From Clostridia bacterium (lineage in GTDB: Bacteria; Bacillota; Clostridia; Christensenellales; Borkfalkiaceae), in NCBI GenBank assembly GCA_017452305.1, contig JAFTMQ010000021.1, positions 1-5,063 on the forward strand: DNA of 5,063 nucleotides, given 5' to 3'. The notes beneath the pieces are model-generated. The model did not search any database. It was not told the DNA's origin and saw only the letters and a list, made by a program, of their open reading frames with translations. The first letter of the stretch is position 1; each line of letters opens with the position of its first letter. The position numbers were made by a program, and so were the translations under genes. This document shows, in pieces, positions 1-5,063 of the stretch.

Positions 1-21
1 CAAATCGTAAGGGAACGAATT

Positions 22-1092
22 ATGAAGAAAAACGAGCTTGGTAAAAAAGGGAGTTTATTGAAGAAAAAGAAATGGTTTGGGTTGAACATGACCTTCTATT
101 TCTCGCTCGTCATCGTCTTGGAAATTTTGCTGTCCATCGGGATTGCATCGGGGCTTACCTACGCCTTTGACGAGTGGTTTGGGCTTTTTGAATATATCCA
201 ACCGCCCATTTGCATTTTCGTCATTGGTACGGTGGTGGCGGGTGGCGTTACCATCGGCTTCAACCGCTTTTTCCTCGTCCCTATCGAGAAGCTTAACGGG
301 GGCATGGACAAGGTAACCAAGGGGGACTTTAAGTTCCGTTTGGATAAGGAAAAGGTTGTCGTGCGCGAGTTTAGAAACATTTACGACAACTTTAATTTGA
401 TGGTGGCGGAGCTTAGCTCGATGGAGACGGTGCAGTCCGACTTTATTGCCAACGTTTCGCATGAATTTAAAACGCCCATCAACGCGATTGAAGGGTATTC
501 TATGCTTTTGCAAGGGAGCGGGGAAATTAGCGACGAGCAACGCTTATACATCGAGAAGATTTTGCTTAACACCAAGCGTTTGTCCGACCTTGTAGGGAAT
601 ATTTTGCTACTTGCAAAATTGGATAATCAAAGCATACAAACGCAATCGACCACCTTCCGCTTGGACGAGCAAGTGCGCCATGCGATTATGCTGCAAGAAT
701 TGAAATGGACGGAAAAGGACATTGATTTGGACGTGGAATTGGATGACGTTTCCTATTGCGGCACGAAAGATTTCTTGTTGCACGTATGGAGCAATCTGCT
801 TGGCAACGCCGTCAAATTTTCGCCCGTCGGCGGTAAAATTACCGTACGTTTGCAAAAGATCGGCGAGGAACTCGTATTCACGATTGCAGACGAGGGACCC
901 TGGATCCCCGACGATGCCAAGACGCGTATTTTCAACAAATTTTACCAAGGCGACGGCGCACATAAAGAGAAGGGCAACGGACTTGGTTTGGCGCTGGCAA
1001 AGCGTATTATCGACATCAACAAAGGCGCAATCGGGGTGGAAAACCTGCCCGAGCGCGGCTGTCAATTTACCGTCATTCTCAAAAATAATTGA
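22..1092 (+). CDS. HAMP domain sensor histidine kinase
   Basis: Membrane sensor kinase of a two-component system, 356 aa. It is expected to autophosphorylate on His and pass the phosphate to a response regulator. A Lys-rich cytoplasmic N-terminus is followed by TM1 (about residues 22-48), a very short outside loop (about 49-61) and TM2 (about 62-86). A HAMP segment follows (about 84-134), then HisKA with the H-box FIANVSHEFKTPI (phospho-acceptor H147). The HATPase domain has an N-box NLLGNAVKFSP (N262), an F-box IFNKFYQ (304-309) and a G2 box GNGLGLALAK (318-327). The G1 box reads DEGPWI (290-295), with Trp where Gly is expected. With no sizeable external domain, the stimulus is probably sensed in or near the membrane, or through a partner protein. 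ATG at 22 follows an AAGGGA site at 9-14. The frame stays open to the left edge, so an earlier start is possible. No response regulator is visible in the window. The family is certain; the signal and partner are unknown. Confidence 0.93.
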   Translation: MKKNELGKKGSLLKKKKWFGLNMTFYFSLVIVLEILLSIGIASGLTYAFDEWFGLFEYIQPPICIFVIGTVVAGGVTIGFNRFFLVPIEKLNGGMDKVTKGDFKFRLDKEKVVVREFRNIYDNFNLMVAELSSMETVQSDFIANVSHEFKTPINAIEGYSMLLQGSGEISDEQRLYIEKILLNTKRLSDLVGNILLLAKLDNQSIQTQSTTFRLDEQVRHAIMLQELKWTEKDIDLDVELDDVSYCGTKDFLLHVWSNLLGNAVKFSPVGGKITVRLQKIGEELVFTIADEGPWIPDDAKTRIFNKFYQGDGAHKEKGNGLGLALAKRIIDINKGAIGVENLPERGCQFTVILKNN

Positions 1093-1116
1093 AGTTTATT
1101 TGAGGGGAATTTGAAG

Positions 1117-1152
1117 AAGTTATTATATAATAACTTTGATATTATATAATAT
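1117..1152. promoter_or_regulatory. Twin AT-rich palindromes upstream of fakA (possible operator/promoter region)
   Basis: The 92-bp gap between the kinase gene and fakA holds two perfect palindromes. AAGTTATTATATAATAACTT lies at 1117-1136 (20 bp) and ATATTATATAATAT at 1139-1152 (14 bp). Both contain ATTATATAAT, with centres 19 bp apart. Two TATAAT hexamers lie inside them (1126-1131 and 1145-1150), but neither has a good TTGACA-like box at 16-18 bp spacing. The region could be an operator overlapping a weak promoter of the fakA operon. Each RNA hairpin would have at most one G-C pair, so an efficient terminator is unlikely. The function is inferred from position and symmetry only. Confidence 0.4.
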
Positions 1153-1184
1153 TTTGGTTTTTACAGTAGGAGAAAGGTGTTTTC

Positions 1185-2852
1185 ATGGAAGTGGAAATAG
1201 GAGGAAAGGAATTTAAACGCTTGGTACTTGGCGGTGCGGCAAATTTGCATTTGAACGTCAAGGAAGTAAACGAGTTAAACGTTTTCCCTATCCCCGACGG
1301 CGATACGGGTGAGAATATGTATTTGACGCTTAAAGGGGGTGTGGACGCTTTGCAAGATGCGGATGTTTCCGCGGTGGGCGAGGCGGCGCAGGGCTTGGCG
1401 CAAGGTATGCTTCTCAACGCAAGAGGGAACTCGGGTGTGATTTTATCCCAGCTTTTTTACGGCTTGGGCGAGGGTTTATCGGGAATAGAGCAGGTAAATT
1501 TATCGCAGCTTATTTCCGCGCTTGAAAAGGGTGTTAAATGCGCCTATGGCGCGGTGGCGGAGCCCGTAGAAGGCACGATGCTCACCGTGGCGCGCGAGGC
1601 AATAGAACGTGCGAAGGTGCAATGCAATAACGAGACGTCCGCAGCGGAATTTTTTGACGTTTATTTGTATGAAATGAAAAGCTCGTTGGAAAGAACGCCC
1701 GATTTGTTGCCAATATTAAAAGAGGCAGGCGTAATTGACTCGGGCGGGGCAGGGCTCGTATATATTTTCGAGGGATTTTGCAAGGTGCTCGCAGGCGAGG
1801 AAATCGGCGCGGAGCTCTCGGCGGCGGACAGCACGAAAAAGACGTTGGATTTTTCCAAATTCAATGAGGACAGTGAAATGATTTTTGGATACTGTACCGA
1901 GCTTTTGTTGCAGTTGCAAAGAAGTAAGACGGACTTGGATAGCTTTTCCGTCCAAGCGCTCATCGAATTTTTAAGTACGGTGGGGGATTCCATCGTCGCA
2001 TTCCGCACGGGGCATATCGTAAAAATTCACGTGCATACGTTGACGCCTTGGAAGGTGTTGGCGCACTGCCAAGAATTCGGCGAGTTTTTGACGGTCAAAA
2101 TTGAAAATATGACCTTACAGCACAACGAAACGGTGCAAGCGGAAAAGAAATCTACCCTTTCGGATATGATGAAAAACGTCAAGCGCGCCCGCCGCAAGTT
2201 CGCGGTGGTTACCGTCGCTTCGGGCGAGGGGCTTATTAGCACGTTCAAAGAGCTTGGTGCGGATTACGTTGTGTCGGGCGGTCAAACGAATAACCCGTCC
2301 GCGGAAGCGTTTATCGCGGCGTTTGACGAGGTAAATGCGGATTGCATTTTCGTTTTGCCCAACAACAGCAATATTATTTTGGCGGCAAAGCAGGCGGCAA
2401 GCATGTATGCGGATTCGGACGTGCGCGTCATCGAAAGCAAGAGTATCGGCGAGGGTTACGCGGCGCTTTCTATGCTTGATTTATCAAGCGATAACGCGGA
2501 CGAGATTGAGGAATTACTCAACGAGAATATGCAAGGCGTTGTGACGGCGATGCTTACGCGTGCGGTGCGCTCGACGTCGGTGGACGGGATAGAGATTAGC
2601 AAGGACGATTATATCGGTTTTACGTCCAAAAAAATGCGCGTTTCCATGCCCTCTAAAATGGGGGCGGTGTACGCGCTTGTGGATGCGGTTGCGGATGGAA
2701 ATGAGTTCGTGATTGCGGCATACGGCAAGGACGCGACGGACGAGGAGCGCGCGGCGTTTTCCGCGTATATGGCGGACAAGCATTCGCGCATAGAATTTTA
2801 TGAAATTGACGGCGGGCAAGAGGTTTACGATTTCTTGCTTATCGTGCAATAA
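1185..2852 (+). CDS. fakA: Fatty acid kinase subunit FakA (DhaL/DegV-like domains, YloV family)
   Basis: ATP-binding subunit of cytoplasmic fatty acid kinase, 555 aa, close to the usual length of FakA/YloV (about 550). It phosphorylates a fatty acid held by a FakB (DegV-family) partner, giving acyl-phosphate for phospholipid synthesis. The N-terminal DhaL-type kinase domain (about 1-205) shows NVFPIPDGDTGENM (32-45, with metal-binding Asp38 and Asp40), NARGNSGVILSQ (78-89), EGTMLTVAREA (129-139) and DSGGAGLVY (185-193). The middle domain (about 220-320) has FGYCTELLL (C237) and IHVHT (H282, H284), resembling the Cys/His metal site reported for this domain (from memory). The C-terminal FakA_C/DegV-like domain (about 337-555) has VSGGQTNNPS (363-372), VLPNNSNIILAAKQAA (390-405) and a terminal EIDGGQEVYDFLL. 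Start ATG 1185 follows AGAAAGGTG (1171-1179) at about 5 nt. The next gene begins 21 bp after the stop and encodes a likely FakB partner. The Asp23/YloU gene that often precedes fakA in Bacillota is absent, with a sensor kinase there instead. No truncation or missing catalytic motif is seen. Confidence 0.95.
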   Translation: MEVEIGGKEFKRLVLGGAANLHLNVKEVNELNVFPIPDGDTGENMYLTLKGGVDALQDADVSAVGEAAQGLAQGMLLNARGNSGVILSQLFYGLGEGLSGIEQVNLSQLISALEKGVKCAYGAVAEPVEGTMLTVAREAIERAKVQCNNETSAAEFFDVYLYEMKSSLERTPDLLPILKEAGVIDSGGAGLVYIFEGFCKVLAGEEIGAELSAADSTKKTLDFSKFNEDSEMIFGYCTELLLQLQRSKTDLDSFSVQALIEFLSTVGDSIVAFRTGHIVKIHVHTLTPWKVLAHCQEFGEFLTVKIENMTLQHNETVQAEKKSTLSDMMKNVKRARRKFAVVTVASGEGLISTFKELGADYVVSGGQTNNPSAEAFIAAFDEVNADCIFVLPNNSNIILAAKQAASMYADSDVRVIESKSIGEGYAALSMLDLSSDNADEIEELLNENMQGVVTAMLTRAVRSTSVDGIEISKDDYIGFTSKKMRVSMPSKMGAVYALVDAVADGNEFVIAAYGKDATDEERAAFSAYMADKHSRIEFYEIDGGQEVYDFLLIVQ

Positions 2853-2873
2853 CAAAAGATACAGGGGATAATT

Positions 2874-3764
2874 ATGAGAAAATTCGTTATCATCACGGAT
2901 ACAAGCTGTGACTTGTCGGCGACGTATAGGAACAAACACGATATTCGTTTGATTTCCGTTCCGTATTTCATTGATGGGGTGGAATACGAGTCCGATTTGG
3001 ATTGGGAGCGCATTTCCGCAAAGGATTTTTATGATTGCTTGCGCGACGGAAAGAAAATGCGTACCAACCTCATCAACGCGGCGAAATATAAGGCGGCGTT
3101 CAAGGCGATTTTGGACGAGGGTTGTGACGTTTTGTCTATTTCCTGCTCGTCGAATATTTCTTCGGGCGTAAAGGAAAGCTACGTGGCGCGCGATGAATTG
3201 AAAACGGAGTATCCCGACGCGAAAATTATCTGCGTTGACGCCCTTCGCGGTTGTCACGCATTGGGGATTTTGCTCTTGACCGCGGGCGAGCTTCGCGACC
3301 AAGGAAAAACGATCGAGGAAGTGGCGGAATGGGTAGAGAAAAATAAACTCACCGCGAACATGGTAGGCACTGTTGAGACTTTGACCTATTTAAAGAACGC
3401 GGGCAGAGTGAGCGCGTCAAGCGCGTTTTTCGGCGGTCTTTTTAATATTAAACCCATCGTTATCGGCGACGCGCAAGGCAGAAATTTTGCGCTTGAAAAG
3501 GTGAAGGGCAGAAAGGGCTCTATGCGCCGCATCGTAGAAATTGTCAAGGAAACGTATTTGGACGTACCCCACCAAAAGGTGTTTGTTAGCCACGGCGATT
3601 GCTTGGAAGAGGCGGAAGAATTAAAGCAAATGCTGTTGGATGCGTTGGGGAAGGACGTGGAAATTAACATTGATTACGTCGGCCCGATTGTTGGCTCGGC
3701 TTGCGGCCCCGGTATGCTTTGCGCACATTATTTTGGCAAAGAAGTGACGGTAAATAAGGAATAA
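2874..3764 (+). CDS. DegV family fatty-acid-binding protein (FakB-like), copy 1
   Basis: Soluble lipid carrier of the DegV fold, 296 aa. FakB-type members bind a free fatty acid and present its carboxylate to FakA. Recognisable signatures are VIITDTSCDL (5-14), the ligand-loop region SISCSSNISSG (88-98), LKNAGRVS (173-180, with R178), FFGGLFNIKPIV (185-196), VSHGDCLEEAEEL (238-250) and VGSACGPGM (273-281). Many DegV proteins have His in the last motif (GxHxGPG); here it is Ala276, as in the neighbouring copy. ATG 2874 is preceded by AGGGG at 2863-2867 with 6-nt spacing, and the gene lies only 21 bp after fakA, so co-transcription is very likely. The next gene encodes a gap-free paralog of identical length. 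The family is certain. The partnership with the adjacent FakA is inferred from context and family knowledge, and ligand specificity cannot be read from the sequence. Confidence 0.93.
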   Translation: MRKFVIITDTSCDLSATYRNKHDIRLISVPYFIDGVEYESDLDWERISAKDFYDCLRDGKKMRTNLINAAKYKAAFKAILDEGCDVLSISCSSNISSGVKESYVARDELKTEYPDAKIICVDALRGCHALGILLLTAGELRDQGKTIEEVAEWVEKNKLTANMVGTVETLTYLKNAGRVSASSAFFGGLFNIKPIVIGDAQGRNFALEKVKGRKGSMRRIVEIVKETYLDVPHQKVFVSHGDCLEEAEELKQMLLDALGKDVEINIDYVGPIVGSACGPGMLCAHYFGKEVTVNKE

Positions 3765-3816
3765 ACGCAGCTTGTTTTGGCGTTTTGGAAAAATAAAGAA
3801 AAATGAGGAAAAACAA

Positions 3817-4707
3817 ATGAGAGATTACGTGATCATCACCGATTCCAGCTGCGATTTGGACGTGCAGTACAGAGAGCCGTTTGGGATTAGAGCGGTAAAA
3901 ATGCATTACACCCTCGGCGAAAATAATTATGATTCCGATTTGGATTGGCAAAATATTTCGCCGAAGCAGTTCTACGACGCAATGCGCGAGGGGCAAAGGG
4001 TACGCAGCGCGCAAGTAAACGTCGAGGAATATAAAGCGGCATTCAAGGCGATTTTGGACGAGGGAAAGGACGTTTTGTCCATTTCTTGTTCGTCGAATAT
4101 TTCCGCGTCCGTCAAGGCGAGCTACGTGGCGCGCGACGAGTTGAAAAAGGACTATCCCGACGCGAAAATTATTTGCGTTGACGCGCTCCGTGCATGCCAA
4201 GCTTTGGGTATTCTCGTGATGACCGCAGGCGAACTGCAAGCGGAAGGAAAAACCATCGAGGAAGTGGCGGATTGGGTAGGAAAAAATAAACTCACCTCGA
4301 ACATGGTAGGCTCTGTTGATAAATTGACCTATTTAAAGAATGCGGGCAGAGTTAGCGCGGCAAGCGCATTTTTCGGCGGTCTTTTGAATATTAAACCTAT
4401 CATTGTCGCGGACGCGTTGGGTAGAAATTTCGCGTGCGAAAAGGTGAAGGGTAGAAAGGCGTCCTTGCTCCGCACCGCAGAGATTGTCAAAGAGAATTAT
4501 TTGGACGTTCCGCACCAAAAAGTGTTTATCAGTCATGCGGATTGCTTGGAAGACGCCGAGGAGCTTAAAAAGATGATTTGGGAACAGCTCGGCAAGGAAA
4601 TTCCTATCCATATCGGGTACGTTGGTACGTCGGTTGGCTCGGCGGTTGGCCCTGGTATGATTGGCGTGCACTACTTCGGTAAAGAAGTTACGTTGAATAA
4701 AGAATAA
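3817..4707 (+). CDS. DegV family fatty-acid-binding protein (FakB-like), copy 2
   Basis: Second DegV/FakB-type lipid carrier, 296 aa. My residue-by-residue count gives about 205/296 identities (69%) to copy 1 with no gaps, so the pair arose by tandem duplication. Motifs are VIITDSSCDL (5-14), SISCSSNISAS (88-98), LKNAGRVS (173-180), FFGGLLNIKPII (185-196), ISHADCLEDAEEL (238-250) and VGSAVGPGM (273-281). The Gly98 of copy 1 is Ser here, in the ligand-loop region where DegV proteins usually have SG, and the GxHxGPG His is again Ala. Most differences lie at residues 21-40 and 61-70, which could alter acyl-chain preference. The start is ATG 3817, with GAGGAA at 3805-3810 about 6 nt upstream. It aligns exactly with the start of copy 1, while an in-frame TTG at 3772 would add 15 unrelated residues. 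The gap to copy 1 is 52 bp with no visible terminator. A strong terminator follows the stop, making this the last gene of the operon. Confidence 0.93.
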   Translation: MRDYVIITDSSCDLDVQYREPFGIRAVKMHYTLGENNYDSDLDWQNISPKQFYDAMREGQRVRSAQVNVEEYKAAFKAILDEGKDVLSISCSSNISASVKASYVARDELKKDYPDAKIICVDALRACQALGILVMTAGELQAEGKTIEEVADWVGKNKLTSNMVGSVDKLTYLKNAGRVSAASAFFGGLLNIKPIIVADALGRNFACEKVKGRKASLLRTAEIVKENYLDVPHQKVFISHADCLEDAEELKKMIWEQLGKEIPIHIGYVGTSVGSAVGPGMIGVHYFGKEVTLNKE

Positions 4708-4719
4708 CGTTTTGCTAAA

Positions 4720-4762
4720 AAGGGGGCTTGCATGGCGAGCTCCCTTAAATTTTTCTTTTTTT
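4720..4762 (+). terminator. Rho-independent terminator of the fakA-degV-degV operon
   Basis: The stem pairs AAGGGGGCTTGC (4720-4731) with GCGAGCTCCCTT (4735-4746): 12 bp including two G-U wobbles, closing a 3-nt ATG loop. A T-rich tract with TTTTT and TTTTTTT runs (4750-4762) follows. It begins 13 nt after the stop codon of the second degV gene, which fits the end of the operon transcript. Confidence 0.9.
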
Positions 4763-4776
4763 GTGGGGGAAAAGGA

Positions 4777-4805
4777 TTGACTTTTGCTTTGGAGTGGGGT
4801 ATAAT
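4777..4805 (+). promoter_or_regulatory. Near-consensus sigma-A promoter
   Basis: The -35 box TTGACT (4777-4782) matches consensus at 5 of 6 positions. The spacer is exactly 17 bp (4783-4799) and the -10 box TATAAT (4800-4805) is perfect. Transcription would start near 4812, running right. The promoter lies directly after the operon terminator, so it begins a new transcription unit. No protein gene with a ribosome binding site follows within the window; the transcript would run through the repeat unit and tRNA-like segment. The target is either an RNA gene or a gene beyond the right edge. Confidence 0.8.
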
Positions 4806-4833
4806 TAGTTTTGTTTTAGATAGTTATCCGCTT

Positions 4834-4856
4834 ACGGAACAGCGAGGCACGAGCGT
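4834..4856. repeat. 23-nt repeat unit, copy A
   Basis: This stretch matches 4946-4968 at 22 of 23 positions, differing only by C versus T at the seventh base. The shared core is AGCGAGGCACGAGCGT. The flanks of the two copies do not match, so copy A looks like a short fragment of the longer element at the right edge. It lies about 20-45 nt downstream of the predicted transcription start. Confidence 0.75.
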
Positions 4857-4893
4857 TAAACCGTTTGGGGAAACATAAAATTATATAAAACAT

Positions 4894-4935
4894 GCAGGAA
4901 TATCGAAGCGGTCAAAGTGAGGCGTGTCTTGAAAG
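4894..4935 (+). pseudogene. Possible truncated tRNA-Ser (UGA) 5' half
   Basis: The segment resembles the first half of a class II serine tRNA. It has a 7-nt acceptor strand GCAGGAA (4894-4900), T8-A9, a D-arm TCG...TGA (4903-4905 with 4918-4920, one G-U pair) with a GG pair in the loop (4910-4911), and an anticodon-loop sequence CTTGAAA (4928-4934) with anticodon TGA at 4930-4932. The expected 3' strand of the anticodon stem (partner of CGTGT), the variable arm, the T-arm and the acceptor 3' strand are missing; the sequence passes directly into the repeat element. There is also one base too many between the D-stem and the anticodon stem. It may be a broken tRNA or a chance or repeat-borne resemblance. 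The similarity is judged from memory of clostridial tRNA-Ser genes. Confidence 0.35.
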
Positions 4936-5063
4936 GAGCGAAGCGACGGAATAGCGAGGCACGAGCGTCTACACCATTGCTTTCGCAATGGATAAAAAAT
5001 ACGGGGCTCGACTCTCGCGCGAACTACGCGCTCGGTCATTCGCGGCTCTAACAGTCCACCGGA
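4936..5063. repeat. Hairpin-containing intergenic repeat element, cut by the window edge
   Basis: The segment includes repeat copy B (4946-4968), a hairpin CCATTGC/GCAATGG (4974-4980 with 4985-4991, loop TTTC) and a second short hairpin GCGCG/CGCGC (5017-5021 with 5027-5031, loop AACTA). It ends in ACAGTCCACCGGA at the edge, which looks like the left part of a palindrome on ACAGTCC...GGACTGT. No run of T follows either stem on + or -, so these are not terminators. No coding sequence is supported. The composition is GC-rich and unlike the AT-rich sequence just upstream. I infer a dispersed intergenic repeat of the host genome; only the partial second copy of its core is visible here. Confidence 0.5.

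Noticed and set aside
1..21. Tail of an upstream response regulator gene ending at TAA 8-10
   Set aside because: Only two codons would be visible, so this cannot be supported from the sequence, though such a neighbour is expected for a histidine kinase.
1117..1165. Intrinsic terminator for the histidine kinase gene
   Set aside because: The stems are almost entirely A-T pairs and would be too weak for standard termination, although a T-rich stretch follows.
2514..3302. Long minus-strand open frame (262 codons) across the fakA end and first degV gene
   Set aside because: It is antisense to two well-supported genes, its predicted protein is rich in Arg/His with no recognisable domain, and its counterpart at 3664-4239 mirrors the degV duplication. 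It is a shadow frame.
3772..3816. Upstream TTG start for the second degV gene, adding 15 residues
   Set aside because: The ATG at 3817 has a good ribosome binding site and aligns exactly with the start of the paralog; the extra residues match nothing in DegV proteins.
4857..4874. AAACCGTTTGGGGAAAC as a tRNA-Ser 3' portion (anticodon stem plus variable arm)
   Set aside because: It lies upstream of the 5'-like half, is too short, and no T-arm follows; chance resemblance is more likely.
4892..4954. Short ORF of 20 codons beginning ATGCAGGAA
   Set aside because: It has no ribosome binding site, overlaps the tRNA-like segment and ends inside the repeat; there is no evidence of a real peptide.
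4974..4991. Hairpin CCATTGC/GCAATGG as a terminator
   Set aside because: No T-run follows on the + strand (ATAAAAAATAC follows) or on the - strand; it is better explained as part of the repeat element.

Overview
The window looks like chromosomal DNA of a Gram-positive anaerobe of the Clostridia (Bacillota), probably an uncultured gut lineage. This rests on the gene content (a FakA-type fatty acid kinase and two DegV/FakB proteins), purine-rich Shine-Dalgarno sites, a consensus sigma-A promoter, a U-tract terminator and moderate GC. No 16S rRNA or other strong taxonomic marker is present, so the placement is an inference.

Layout, all genes on the + strand. Positions 22-1092 encode a two-transmembrane HAMP sensor histidine kinase; its response regulator is not visible and may lie off the left edge. 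A 92-bp AT-rich gap (1093-1184) holds two perfect palindromes sharing the core ATTATATAAT. Positions 1185-2852 encode FakA, the ATP-binding subunit of fatty acid kinase. Positions 2874-3764 and 3817-4707 encode two tandem DegV-family (FakB-like) fatty-acid-binding proteins of identical length (296 aa) and about 69% identity. A strong intrinsic terminator (4720-4762) closes the operon.

The last 356 bases (4708-5063) contain no convincing protein gene. After the terminator there is a near-perfect promoter (TTGACT, 17-bp spacer, TATAAT). It is followed by a 23-nt repeat unit present twice with one mismatch, a segment resembling the 5' half of a serine tRNA (UGA anticodon) that lacks a matching 3' half, and a hairpin-containing element that runs off the right edge.

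How the genes work together: FakB-type proteins carry a free fatty acid and FakA phosphorylates it to acyl-phosphate, which feeds phospholipid synthesis through PlsY/PlsX. Having the kinase and two different carriers in one transcription unit suggests a self-contained module for taking up or recycling fatty acids, with the two carriers possibly differing in acyl-chain preference. The histidine kinase is separated by a possible regulatory gap, and nothing in the sequence ties it functionally to the fatty acid genes. I see no clearly new enzymatic system. The least explained parts are the twin palindromes before fakA and the promoter, tRNA-like and repeat segment at the right end.
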